Below the pieces are notes generated by a model. The model ran no database searches. It saw only the letters and a list, made by a program, of their open reading frames with translations, and was not told the origin of the DNA. 64,000 bases of DNA from Ktedonobacter racemifer DSM 44963 (lineage in GTDB: Bacteria; Chloroflexota; Ktedonobacteria; Ktedonobacterales; Ktedonobacteraceae): contig NZ_ADVG01000004.1 of NCBI RefSeq assembly GCF_000178855.1, positions 1,426,001 to 1,490,000 of the forward strand, written 5' to 3'. Each line of letters starts with the position of its first letter. The stretch's first letter is position 1. Position numbers and translations under genes: made by a program. Below, piece after piece: positions 50,111 through 59,011 of this stretch.

Positions 50111-51649
50111 CTACTCAAAGTGAATCCGTAGTTGGGACACAATATCTGAGAGGGGCGCGCCCATCCGGCGCCTTCCTCTCTGGGCGGTGCCATGCCCGTT
50201 GGCATGATCTCCACGCCTTGCCGCAGGGAGAGATGGTCCCATCTGGCGTTTGGCATCCTGGGAGATCCCAACACCTGAGCCTTTCGGCTCCCTCTTCGCA
50301 CGTCGCGTCAGAGCACGAGGCTTTTCCTTCAAAGGTGCTTGCGTACGCTCGATCAAGCGCTGCCCGACTCTCAGGCTGGCATTTCTGTCGGCATGGTCGC
50401 GCATCTGGCACTGTGGGCAGAAGCAGAGGGCGGCGCCGGGAGTATAGCCCTCCTGGGGTTGTCCCTGGTTGTAGCGCACGACCAGGCCATGACAACGATG
50501 GCATTTCCGGCTCGTATTGCGCGGATTCACACGGCAGGTGATGATACCGCCTCCATTCCACGCCTTGTACTTTGCGTTTGCGTAGCGGAACATGCGGCCC
50601 TTCATCCAGTAGGCCCGTTTCGTATTGCCCCGACGCGAATACTTGCCCTGCTCTGGTCGCAGGTTGCCTAGATGCTCGAAGACGAGAATACTCGCCTCGT
50701 GCTTGGTAGCGAACTGGACAATGCGGCTGCTCACCAGGTGCGCGATCTGTTCGTCAACGTGCCTGATTTTGGCCCAGAGGTCGGCATTGTCCTGTTCGTT
50801 CTCGGCAATGATGCCAGTCTGAGATCGGTTACACGCAATACGTCCAAGCAGTTTCTTCCTACAGCCCGATACCGCTGTGCCATTTCCAATGAAGGAAGTA
50901 GCCAGGATGGTGCCGTCAACGGTCTGGACGCTGCACACAGCTACATGATGATCGAGATTGAGGTCCACCGCGCAGAGACGTGTCTGGGCGGCGGTGAGTT
51001 GCTCTCTGACTTTTGCGGGCGCCTCGAATGTCTTTTCGAGAGGGGTATGCAACCACCAGCGATCTCCCTTGCGGACGAGTTGCGGACTGCCCATCAGATT
51101 ACCATCAGGGAGATCGCGACCGAGCGTGTGTAGTTTGAGCCAGGACCAGCACGAGCCGGTCCAGACTTTGAGCATGATAGAACGGGTACAACGCTCGCGC
51201 CAAAGGCTTGCGTAGAAGGGAGCCGACTTCTTCCATGATCGGGGCGGGACTGGTGGCCGCACCCTGAACGGCCTCCTCTTGCCCTTCTTCGTTTGTTTGG
51301 CTTCATGTTTCTCCTTACGTGCTCGCCATGTTTTGAGAGAGGAGAAGAAGGAGCGAGCCGAGCCGAGCGCGGCATTGATAGCAGCGCGTCGGAACAGAGC
51401 AGGGATATCTGGCGCGAGATCGGTGAGTGGCATGATTGGATTGGGGTTGGACTCCGTTGTATGCGTGAGTTTCTCCAGGGCCGTGAGGGCCTCCTTATTG
51501 TTGAGGGCAAGAAGACCTTCGTGTGCCTGGATGACTTCAAAATAAAAGGCCACAACCAGATTGAAGAGGGACTGGTTTGCCGCGAAGTAGGCAGCATACT
51601 GCGGTGGATAGTGTAATGCCTGCCTGATGGTTTTCGTGGCTTTTGCCAT
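50111..51649 (-). CDS. tnpB: Large TnpB-type RNA-guided nuclease
   Basis: This 512-residue protein is longer than most TnpBs. It has an N-terminal helical region, a basic linker (KHEAKQTKKGKRRPFRVRPP), AVDLNLDHHVAVC (RuvC-I Asp), SILVFEHLGNLRP (RuvC-II Glu), the zinc pair CHRCH...CPQC and RDHADRNASLRVG (RuvC-III Asp). Catalytic positions are intact. The last 80 residues are a low-complexity Arg/Gly-rich tail (TRRAKREPKGSGVGISQDAK), which looks like translation of an omegaRNA region rather than a folded domain. GAGGAGG lies upstream of the ATG at 51649. No TnpA is seen. Confidence 0.87.
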   Translation of the reverse strand: MAKATKTIRQALHYPPQYAAYFAANQSLFNLVVAFYFEVIQAHEGLLALNNKEALTALEKLTHTTESNPNPIMPLTDLAPDIPALFRRAAINAALGSARSFFSSLKTWRARKEKHEAKQTKKGKRRPFRVRPPVPPRSWKKSAPFYASLWRERCTRSIMLKVWTGSCWSWLKLHTLGRDLPDGNLMGSPQLVRKGDRWWLHTPLEKTFEAPAKVREQLTAAQTRLCAVDLNLDHHVAVCSVQTVDGTILATSFIGNGTAVSGCRKKLLGRIACNRSQTGIIAENEQDNADLWAKIRHVDEQIAHLVSSRIVQFATKHEASILVFEHLGNLRPEQGKYSRRGNTKRAYWMKGRMFRYANAKYKAWNGGGIITCRVNPRNTSRKCHRCHGLVVRYNQGQPQEGYTPGAALCFCPQCQMRDHADRNASLRVGQRLIERTQAPLKEKPRALTRRAKREPKGSGVGISQDAKRQMGPSLPAARRGDHANGHGTAQRGRRRMGAPLSDIVSQLRIHFE

Positions 51650-51984
51650 GTTCAGTACCTCCTCGCGCAAAATATATGGTATCTCTCTTAGAGAGTACCA
51701 GACTGATTTGAAATCGTCAAACATCCGTTCTATATAGTGCTATATTTTACAAGGGCTCAAGCCCAATAACACGCCTGACCACGGTCTAAAGAATCGTGGC
51801 TTGCGGCGGGCTCAAGCCCTCTCCTGTCATGTATTATCTCAGAATATTACCATATTTCTCTTTCTGATAAAAGCTTCTTCTCATGCGGTTTTAAAAGGGT
51901 GTGATGGATAGGCTGTGCGACGCGGGCATTCGCCCGCGTCGCACAGCCTATCCATCACACCCTCAGTGTCGCCGAGCGCTAAGG
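51650..51984. other. Intergenic region between tnpB and the TPR gene
   Basis: No gene is seen. It holds the tnpB leader with a good ribosome-binding site and the perfect palindrome at 51897-51962. Confidence 0.5.
51897..51962. repeat. Perfect 31-bp palindrome, 4-base loop
   Basis: 51897-51927 pairs exactly with 51932-51962. It lies downstream of the TPR gene stop and could end its transcript. Arm sequence is unlike all other palindromes here. Confidence 0.88.
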
Positions 51985-52944
51985 CTAGGCTTGTTTAAGC
52001 ATCTCTAGCTTCTCATTGACCACTGCGATGGCAAAGGCAATGTTGAGTTGGCGCGCAAGGCTGGCTGCCTCCTCAAAACGGGCGCGGGCCTCGTCGCGTT
52101 TTCCTTGCTTGTAGGCGATGTCGCCATGTACGACTTGCGCATAGACCAGGTAGTTTTGGAGGTTCATCTCCCAGGCAAGCTGTTGGGCTTGCTGGCAATA
52201 CTCTAATGCCTGCTCCAGGTCGCCCCGTTCGACATAGACGTCGCTGACTAACAATTGAGCCGGAGGCAAGCCTCTTTTGAAGCCTATCTCCTCACGAAGA
52301 GCCAGGGACTTCAATGCGTAACCCAGGCTCTGTTCCAGGTCTATAGACATGTAGAGGCCCGCCAGATGACGCGTGGCCTCAGAGGCTCCCCAGGCATTGC
52401 TAGAGTTTTCTGCAAGCTTCAGAGCGCGCTGGTAATATTCCTGAGCCTGTATATCTTGATGATGGCGTTCATAGGTCAGGCCAGTGTAGAAGAGGGACTC
52501 GGCCAGGTGATACGTATCGTTAAGCTGCTCATAGCGGGTCGATGCTTGCTCGAAGTAGCTACGTGCTTCGAGATAATCACTCTCACCTGTTTGCAGGTTA
52601 TGGTAATACAGTGTTTGACCGATGAGATAGAGCGCGGTGGCGATCCCAGGCTCATCTTGCCTGGCCTCTGCTAGCTGCCGCGCCTGCTGTGCTAGCGAGC
52701 TCATGCGCTCTTCCTCGCGATTGGTCAGGAAGTAGTAATGTATCATGAATTGTCCGTCTTTTAGCAGGAAGTTTAGTTTATCCTCCTGAGACACTTCTTG
52801 TAACGAGAGCATACGCTCGCCAGCCTGGAAAAGCTGCAAAGCCTCGTCAATGCTACCCTGGAAGTAATATGCATTGGCGATCTCGCTCGTGGCTTTGAGA
52901 GAGGTAGCGTAGCGCTCGGAGATAGCTTCTGTAGATAGCGACAT
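51985..52944 (-). CDS. TPR-repeat protein
   Basis: This 319-residue protein is made of TPR-like helical pairs: IANAYYFQGSIDEALQLFQA, TALYLIGQTLYYHNLQTGES, EARSYFEQASTRYEQLND, AQEYYQRALKLAENSS and HGDIAYKQGKRDEARARFEE. It lacks DNA-binding or enzymatic motifs. It lies just downstream of the LuxR regulator on the same strand, separated by 108 bases. The protein may be an interaction partner of that regulator, by analogy with the TPR domains in such regulators. The start at 52944 has GAGGTTCC upstream. Confidence 0.8.
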   Translation of the reverse strand: MSLSTEAISERYATSLKATSEIANAYYFQGSIDEALQLFQAGERMLSLQEVSQEDKLNFLLKDGQFMIHYYFLTNREEERMSSLAQQARQLAEARQDEPGIATALYLIGQTLYYHNLQTGESDYLEARSYFEQASTRYEQLNDTYHLAESLFYTGLTYERHHQDIQAQEYYQRALKLAENSSNAWGASEATRHLAGLYMSIDLEQSLGYALKSLALREEIGFKRGLPPAQLLVSDVYVERGDLEQALEYCQQAQQLAWEMNLQNYLVYAQVVHGDIAYKQGKRDEARARFEEAASLARQLNIAFAIAVVNEKLEMLKQA

Positions 52945-53052
52945 AGTAGGAACCTCATTTCTCATATTTGTGTTCGATCTACTTCCATAGGATAGTGTCT
53001 GAAGAGCTGAAGTACATCACCTGAAAGGAGGATTGGGCGTGGAGGATTGCCA

Positions 53053-56000
53053 TCAGAGCAGATGCAGAGTACGAGCTTGAGCGATGGCCTGTGTGCGATT
53101 ATGTGTTCCTAGCTTGCCATAGATGTTTTTCAAGTGAGTCTTGACTGTATTGAGGCCAATAATGAGCGTTTCAGCAATTTCCGCGTTCGAGTGGCCGCTA
53201 GCGAGGAGGTGCAGAACCTCCTGTTCGCGCTGGCTTAATTGCTCGGTAAGGGAGATAACGTTTTCCTGAACAGGTTGAGGTGCATGAGTGCCGTGGAAGG
53301 CTGAGAGCAGGCGATTGAGATAGCCAAGGGAGCAAGACTGTGCTGCCGAGGTGCTTTGTTGGTAGGACTGGCGCAATCGTTTAAGAAGGGATGCTATCTG
53401 TGGCCCTTCGTCAATAAAAGTTCGCATATATCTCTGCGGTTCCGCAAGACTGAGTGCCTCTTCCAGGGATGCTAATGCCCGATCAGGTCTTTCTTGCCGA
53501 TCATAGGCGCGAGCCATGCTCAGGAGAAGGGATAATTTGAGGCCAGGCCGCCTGGTTTGCTCTGATCTAGCTTGTAGCCGGTGCAAGAGGTGTAGTGCGA
53601 GATCCGGTTTATGGAGCTCAATAAAAGCCTGGGCTAGCTGGTGATAGTCATACTCGTAGAAACCATCTAGCTCCGAATCAAGGTCCAATTCGCACTCCTG
53701 GGCCCAATCCAGGAGGGGTACTGTGTCACCCTGGAGATAGCTCAAGCGTGGGCGGATCAACTTTAACCAGGCGATGCCACGCGTGAAGTTTGTCTGGCGA
53801 GCAAGGCGTTCGGCTTCGACAAAGAGCGACCAGACTTGCTCATGTTTGCCGCATGCTAGCGTCGTATATATCAGTCCAACATAGCCTAGCAGCCAGATCT
53901 TTACATCGCCGCCGCGCTGACCTAATGTAATTCCTTTGCGCAAATAATGTTCGGCAGCTTCAAGATCATTCCATTCATAGAACAGTTCTCCCAGGCCAAC
54001 ATAGAGGAAACCTACGGGTGGCAAATGTTCCTGGCGTGTCTGTAATGCGTATTCAAGACCATCCTCATAGAGCTTACGAGCCAGGTGCAGCCTGCCTTGA
54101 TCCCTGTAAAGCATCGCCAGGGAGCGGAACGCCAACATGGTTGCGCGTAGATTGCCACATTGCTTGCTATGTTCAATCGCTTCACGATAAGCATTTTCGG
54201 CTACCTGCGTCTCACCCAGCACTTCACTCGCAGTGCCCAGGCTCAGGACAGCTTCGCCGCGCGCTGAATGGTCGTCCTTCGAGAGCCAGCCCAGGGCCTG
54301 GCGGGCGAGAGTAACGCCATCTTCTATGCGATTCTGATAGATCGCCACGCGTGCTCGAATAGCGGCAATCTCTCCCCGGAGTAAGCGACGCTCGTTTTCC
54401 TCCAGGCAAGTATTACCAGGGCCATGTTCAGCAGCATGGAGATAGCGCTCTATGGAACCAGTATGCGAGGTATGCAGGAGCGTCCAGGCCGCAAAGATGC
54501 AGAGATGTGGGCGATCACAAATGACCTCTTCCGGCAGGGCGCGCAGCCACGTTCCTAGCATAATGATCTCGTGCCTCAAGAGCACATCCTGCCCCTGTTT
54601 CTCTATGAGTTGTGCCGCAAGGGCGAAATCCTGGCCTTGTAAGGCATATGTGATGGCCTCGGCCAGCATATCATTTTGCGCATGCCAGTGAGCCGCCCGA
54701 CCATAAAGCATTGGAATTTGCGCTGGATAGGTCTGTTCCAGGCGATTACGCAGGAAGTCCGTGAAAAGCTGGTGATAGCGATACCAGAGATGATGCTTGT
54801 CGAGAGGAGAGAGAAAGAGATTTTCATGCTCCAGTTGTCGCAGGAGATCCTGGCTCTGTTTTTGTAAGGTTACTGTATCGCACAGCTCTCCATGGAAGCG
54901 CTCCAGAATCGAGGTATGTAAAAGAAAATCACACATCTGCGCGGATTGATGAGACAGGACTTCACTGGCGAGATATTCGAAGATTGCTTGAGAATCTCTC
55001 TGAGGAGGGGCCTGCGCATATGTCCTCCTATGTCCAGCGCGCAAGGCCTGGGCTGCCAGGGTCAGGCCAGTCGCCCAGCCCTCCATGCGCTCTAGCAGCC
55101 TGGAGAAATTTTCGTCAGGCAGGAAGTCGCCGATAAGTGCCTCCAGTAACTCCCTGGTTTCCTGGGGGGTAAAACGAAGATCAGCAAAGTCGAACTCAGC
55201 TAGCACTCCACGTGCGCGCAGGCGAGCTACAGGAAGCGGTGGAAGAAAGCGACTGGCCACAACCATGCGCAATTGTTCAGGCATATGCTCTAACAGGAAG
55301 GCCACACTTTTATGTATTGGCTGACTGGTCAGTAGATGATAGTCATCTAAGACAAGCACGATTTCGTTGGGTAAAGTCGCCAGAGCGTTTATCAGGAGGA
55401 CCAGAAATGGCTCCAGAGTATCAGTCTGTAATGTGGGTAGAAGCGTAAGCAGGTGATTGGCAAAGCCAGGGAAATGTTTTTGTAGAGCAGTGAGTAAGTA
55501 GCCCCAGAAACGGCCTGGATCATTGTCGCTCTCATCTAGTGAGACCCAGGTCACTGGCAAAGATGATTCGTATAGCCATGAAGAAAGCAGTGTTGTCTTG
55601 CCGGAACCGGCGGGTCCAGTCACCAGGAGCAGTTTACAGAAGGCATACTCGTGTAATAACGCCGTGAGCCGTGGACGTGCAATAATTGTGGGGGAGAGTG
55701 CAGGGGGAGTTATTTTTGTTGTGAGTAGCATTTGCTGGGCGAGGGAACTCGCATTTTGTCTGGAAAACGTTGGTACTGTGTTCAGTGTGTTGGCGATTTC
55801 CGTGAGACGCGAGAGGGTTAGCTCCTCGCTTTTGCCCAGGTAGGCGTTTCGCAGCGAGCCATGCTGACGACGATAGGCATACCAATACCAACCTACAGCC
55901 CTCTGTTCCTTACGCGCAGTAAAGTTACCATTCGGCGATGTGAATCTGAAAACGCGGTGCTCCTTAAGCCAGACAAACCAGGCTGGCGAGTCAATGGATA

Positions 56001-56064
56001 TCGCCTGTGTATCATCATGTGTATTGAGTAACCCCTGTTGAACTCTCGCCGTCATGCGGGCCAT
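53053..56064 (-). CDS. MalT-like LuxR transcriptional activator
   Basis: The 1003-residue protein has an N-terminal motif RAVGWYWYAYRRQHGSLRNA followed by YLGKSEELT, shared with the BTAD regulator. Then come LLTTKITPPALSPTIIARPR, the Walker A LLLVTGPAGSGKTTLLSSWL and the VTWVSLDESDNDPGRFWGYL region, a helical TPR-like sensor core, and a C-terminal LuxR HTH (QLSQREQEVLHLLASGHSNA, EIAETLIIGLNTVKTHLKN). These STAND-type proteins use ATP and a small ligand to turn on transcription. The inducer is unknown. The ATG at 56064 has GGGGTGAGC, with an alternative ATG at 56055. Confidence 0.9.
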   Translation of the reverse strand: MARMTARVQQGLLNTHDDTQAISIDSPAWFVWLKEHRVFRFTSPNGNFTARKEQRAVGWYWYAYRRQHGSLRNAYLGKSEELTLSRLTEIANTLNTVPTFSRQNASSLAQQMLLTTKITPPALSPTIIARPRLTALLHEYAFCKLLLVTGPAGSGKTTLLSSWLYESSLPVTWVSLDESDNDPGRFWGYLLTALQKHFPGFANHLLTLLPTLQTDTLEPFLVLLINALATLPNEIVLVLDDYHLLTSQPIHKSVAFLLEHMPEQLRMVVASRFLPPLPVARLRARGVLAEFDFADLRFTPQETRELLEALIGDFLPDENFSRLLERMEGWATGLTLAAQALRAGHRRTYAQAPPQRDSQAIFEYLASEVLSHQSAQMCDFLLHTSILERFHGELCDTVTLQKQSQDLLRQLEHENLFLSPLDKHHLWYRYHQLFTDFLRNRLEQTYPAQIPMLYGRAAHWHAQNDMLAEAITYALQGQDFALAAQLIEKQGQDVLLRHEIIMLGTWLRALPEEVICDRPHLCIFAAWTLLHTSHTGSIERYLHAAEHGPGNTCLEENERRLLRGEIAAIRARVAIYQNRIEDGVTLARQALGWLSKDDHSARGEAVLSLGTASEVLGETQVAENAYREAIEHSKQCGNLRATMLAFRSLAMLYRDQGRLHLARKLYEDGLEYALQTRQEHLPPVGFLYVGLGELFYEWNDLEAAEHYLRKGITLGQRGGDVKIWLLGYVGLIYTTLACGKHEQVWSLFVEAERLARQTNFTRGIAWLKLIRPRLSYLQGDTVPLLDWAQECELDLDSELDGFYEYDYHQLAQAFIELHKPDLALHLLHRLQARSEQTRRPGLKLSLLLSMARAYDRQERPDRALASLEEALSLAEPQRYMRTFIDEGPQIASLLKRLRQSYQQSTSAAQSCSLGYLNRLLSAFHGTHAPQPVQENVISLTEQLSQREQEVLHLLASGHSNAEIAETLIIGLNTVKTHLKNIYGKLGTHNRTQAIAQARTLHLL

Positions 56065-56133
56065 AGATGCTCACCCCTGAAGTCGCACAAAGTTACACAA
56101 AACATAGCATGACGCTGAGCATGAGTCAAGATG

Positions 56134-58056
56134 CTATTCTTCCGCAAGCAGGCAGGCTATGACGACGCTGATGTTGTCGTGGCCGCCGTGGGCCAGGGCT
56201 GCCTGGATGAGTAGGGAGCTGGCGCGCGAGGCATGGGGGCTTGCGCCAGAGAGGATGCGCTCAATCTCGGGATCGCGCACCATCTCCCAGAGTCCGTCTG
56301 AGCAGAGGAGCAGTATGTCATGCTCTTGTAGCTCGACTTTGAAGTAGTCAAACTCGACCGAGGCGTGCTCGCCCAGGCAGCGATAGATCTGGTTGCGCTT
56401 GGGGTGAGTATACACTTCGTGTGGCTCTAGCAGCCCTTTCTCGACCAGGCGCGCTACGACCGAGTGGTCGCGGGTAATCTGTGTCAGGCCCTCCGAGGGA
56501 CGATAGCGATAGGTGCGGCTATCGCCGACGTTGATAACATGGGCCATGGTGCCGACGACCAGGGCCGTGGTAAGAGTAGTGCCCATCATATGTTCTTTCT
56601 GGCGATTGCGCTGGTAGAGCGTGAGATTGGCGCGATGCGTCGCGTCTTTGATGATGCCGCCGAAGGACTCCTCAAGCTCCGCCTCGCGCAGCAAAGTTGG
56701 CGAGACGATATCACTGATAATCTGGATGGCCAGGCGACTGGCCTCCTGCCCATCGGCGTGGCCTCCCATGCCATCCGCGACGACAAAGAGTCCCACGGGT
56801 TCGGGACCAGACGATCCTGGGCGAATGCCCTGCATGGCAAAGATGTTATCCTCGTTGGGCGCGTCTTTGCGTACGAGGCCAGGGTCCAGACCCATGCCTA
56901 CGCTCAGGCGATACTGTGGCTCACTGCTGGCCTCTTGGGGAAGCATCTCATCTTCGACGTATTCTTCCTCCTCCTCCTCAGCCTGGACAGGGCGTGTGTC
57001 ATACTCCTCGATGTCGTCTGAGATTGGCGCGATACTGGCCTGGCTGATATTGTTTACTGTGCCAGCGACACGTGCACGCTGGCGCGTGGCCAGCTCTATT
57101 GGCGCTGCCTGCTGTGCGCGCACTGACTGTGGCGTGCCATTGACGGCCTGGGGCAGGGGCGCATGCTTCTCTATACCTGTGGCGAACTGGAAGCCGTACC
57201 CGGTATAGGATTGCCCTGAAGGTGACGCTGATGACCCGGATGGGATCGCTGGATAGGCTGTGTCTGGCCATTCTGGCACTGGCGTTTCTGCTGGGGCCTG
57301 CCTGGCTACCGGGCGCGCGGGGATGATAGCAGGTGTGGAGGAACCAAAGGCCTGCGCTGGCGCGCGGCGTGGCTCTTCTAGCTCCTCCCACGTGGCTGAG
57401 GTTCTAGCAGCTCGGTTGGCGACCTGGGCGCGTGCCGAACGTAGTCCCTCGCGCTGAGGCACATCAACCTCCTGCGTGGGCGCCAGGGGCGAGACAGGTT
57501 GCGAGGCGCGCAAACGTAGCCCTATAGAGGCTGGCTGAGGCTCCTCCTCTTCGTACACATCATCTTCTATGTCCTCATACATATTATTGGCGGTGAGGCG
57601 AGCTGCTTGCGTTATATAGGGCCTGCGCGAGGTACGCGGCATGGTGGGGGCTGCTGCGCGCTCTGGCTGTGTGTACTCATTATCCAGCACATCTTCAAGG
57701 AGTTCCTCAGACAGGGCATCAGCCTCGGCCAGCTCGCGGGCGAAGCGCTGTTCTTCATAACGCTCACGCCACTGGTGAAAGAGTAGGCGTAGTGTCACTG
57801 TGAGCAATATCATCCACAGGATGAGGAGCGAGAGCGAGAGCAGGAGCAGGCCTGTAAAGGGGATCAGCATGGCTGGTCCCTGGGCCCGCCACAGCTCGGA
57901 GAGGCGTGGCAAAAGCGAGGCCAGGAAGCGCCAGGCCCAGGGAGGGAAGCCCCCAGACAGCGTGTAAAGCAGGACGGCACAGAGCAGTAAGCAGCCATAG
58001 ACCACTACCCGCACCGCCACCTGAGTTTGATAGAGTTGTTTTAGTTCTTGCTGCAT
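56134..58056 (-). CDS. Membrane-anchored PP2C protein phosphatase
   Basis: This 640-residue protein starts with two transmembrane helices (VVVYGCLLLCAVLLYTLSGG and FTGLLLLSLSLLILWMILLT) and a GGFPPWAWRFL loop between them. A long Pro/Ala-rich, low-complexity region follows. The C-terminal 240 residues form a PP2C domain with LFVVADGMGGHADG, HVINVGDSRTYRYR, DHSVVARLVEKG, LLLCSDGLWEMV and HGGHDNISVVIA. Metal-binding aspartates are all present, so it should be an active serine/threonine phosphatase facing the cytoplasm. Its two-helix start resembles the C-terminal extension of the EamA gene downstream. Confidence 0.9.
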   Translation of the reverse strand: MQQELKQLYQTQVAVRVVVYGCLLLCAVLLYTLSGGFPPWAWRFLASLLPRLSELWRAQGPAMLIPFTGLLLLSLSLLILWMILLTVTLRLLFHQWRERYEEQRFARELAEADALSEELLEDVLDNEYTQPERAAAPTMPRTSRRPYITQAARLTANNMYEDIEDDVYEEEEPQPASIGLRLRASQPVSPLAPTQEVDVPQREGLRSARAQVANRAARTSATWEELEEPRRAPAQAFGSSTPAIIPARPVARQAPAETPVPEWPDTAYPAIPSGSSASPSGQSYTGYGFQFATGIEKHAPLPQAVNGTPQSVRAQQAAPIELATRQRARVAGTVNNISQASIAPISDDIEEYDTRPVQAEEEEEEYVEDEMLPQEASSEPQYRLSVGMGLDPGLVRKDAPNEDNIFAMQGIRPGSSGPEPVGLFVVADGMGGHADGQEASRLAIQIISDIVSPTLLREAELEESFGGIIKDATHRANLTLYQRNRQKEHMMGTTLTTALVVGTMAHVINVGDSRTYRYRPSEGLTQITRDHSVVARLVEKGLLEPHEVYTHPKRNQIYRCLGEHASVEFDYFKVELQEHDILLLCSDGLWEMVRDPEIERILSGASPHASRASSLLIQAALAHGGHDNISVVIACLLAEE

Positions 58057-58108
58057 AGGTCCGCTCTTTCTCGCGCTCGTGGCGCTTGCTGTTGAAATTT
58101 TCTATCAC

Positions 58109-58894
58109 TCACACTGTGCCAGTCGCGGCACTGGCCGTGAAGGACGTTATTTTGACCAGCGTACCTGGCTGGATGAGCACACGTACGCCCGCCTGCCCTT
58201 TGTTGAGCGAGGCATCTTTGATCGTTGCCTGCCAGGTGGCTGGTTCGGGCGTGTTAGTCTGCCAGGCACGAGTCATAAGCTGGCTGCCAAGAGCGCGGAA
58301 GCGGAGTGCGTAGCTCGCACCGCTCTGAGCGGCGAAGGGCACACTGACCAATTGCTGATTGACTCCAGCGACCCGGCGCATAATGATCAGGTGATTGCCA
58401 TCGATATAGGCCTTGTACCAGTTATTGACGTTACGCCAGCGCAGGACCGAGCCAAAGTTATTCTGGCCCGTGAATTTGTTCAGTGAGCCATTGATCAGCA
58501 GGTCAACGTTGTCGCTGGCAGGCCCCAGCACCGCGTTAAATGTGCCGTTACCATCGGTGATGGAGCCAGCCGTATTCTGGACTGAGAAGATCGCCAGCGC
58601 ATTAGCGTCGGCCGTCCAGGTATGGCCATCGCTGGCCTGGCCCCAGAAGGGCTGGTTCTGGCGTTGAAAGGTATCCTGGGCCAGTACATTTATTTTTGGC
58701 GTGGTCGGTTTGCCTGTGGGCGTCATGGGCTTCTGTGCCACTACCGTAGGCTTGCCCACTGGCCCGTCGTGAAACATGCGCTGCATGTCCGGGAGGGTAA
58801 GCGAGCGCTGAATTGTATTCGCGAAGACGCCCGCCGTTAAGCCGAGGAGCATCAGCACTAGTAAGAGTGTTATGGCGATGACACGCCTTGTCAT
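58109..58894 (-). CDS. Exported or anchored protein of the PP2C cluster
   Basis: The 261-residue protein begins with a basic-hydrophobic signal or anchor helix (RRVIAITLLLVLMLLGLTAG, residues 3-22) ending near VFANTIQ. A Pro/Thr-rich linker follows, and then a beta-rich domain with SDGHTWTADAN, SVLRWRNVNNWYKAYI and GASYALRFRALGSQLM. That domain resembles concanavalin-like jelly rolls (LamG-like), probably carbohydrate-binding, but the match is loose. AAGGAAGG precedes the ATG. It lies downstream of the 686-residue gene and upstream of the phosphatase on the same strand. Confidence 0.72.
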   Translation of the reverse strand: MTRRVIAITLLLVLMLLGLTAGVFANTIQRSLTLPDMQRMFHDGPVGKPTVVAQKPMTPTGKPTTPKINVLAQDTFQRQNQPFWGQASDGHTWTADANALAIFSVQNTAGSITDGNGTFNAVLGPASDNVDLLINGSLNKFTGQNNFGSVLRWRNVNNWYKAYIDGNHLIIMRRVAGVNQQLVSVPFAAQSGASYALRFRALGSQLMTRAWQTNTPEPATWQATIKDASLNKGQAGVRVLIQPGTLVKITSFTASAATGTV

Positions 58895-58942
58895 GATTGG
58901 CCTTCCTTCTGACTGTGAAATCTCATGCCTGTGGCGCTCGCT

Positions 58943-59007
58943 CTGGTAGGTGGTGCGGTGCGGGTTGGTAGCTTACGGCTACCAACCCGCACCGCACCAC
59001 CTACCAG
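58943..59007. repeat. Perfect 30-bp palindrome with a 5-base loop
   Basis: 58943-58972 pairs exactly with 58978-59007, directly after the 686-aa gene stop and before the exported protein start. It could limit expression of the downstream gene. Confidence 0.88.
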
Positions 59008-59011
59008 GCAT

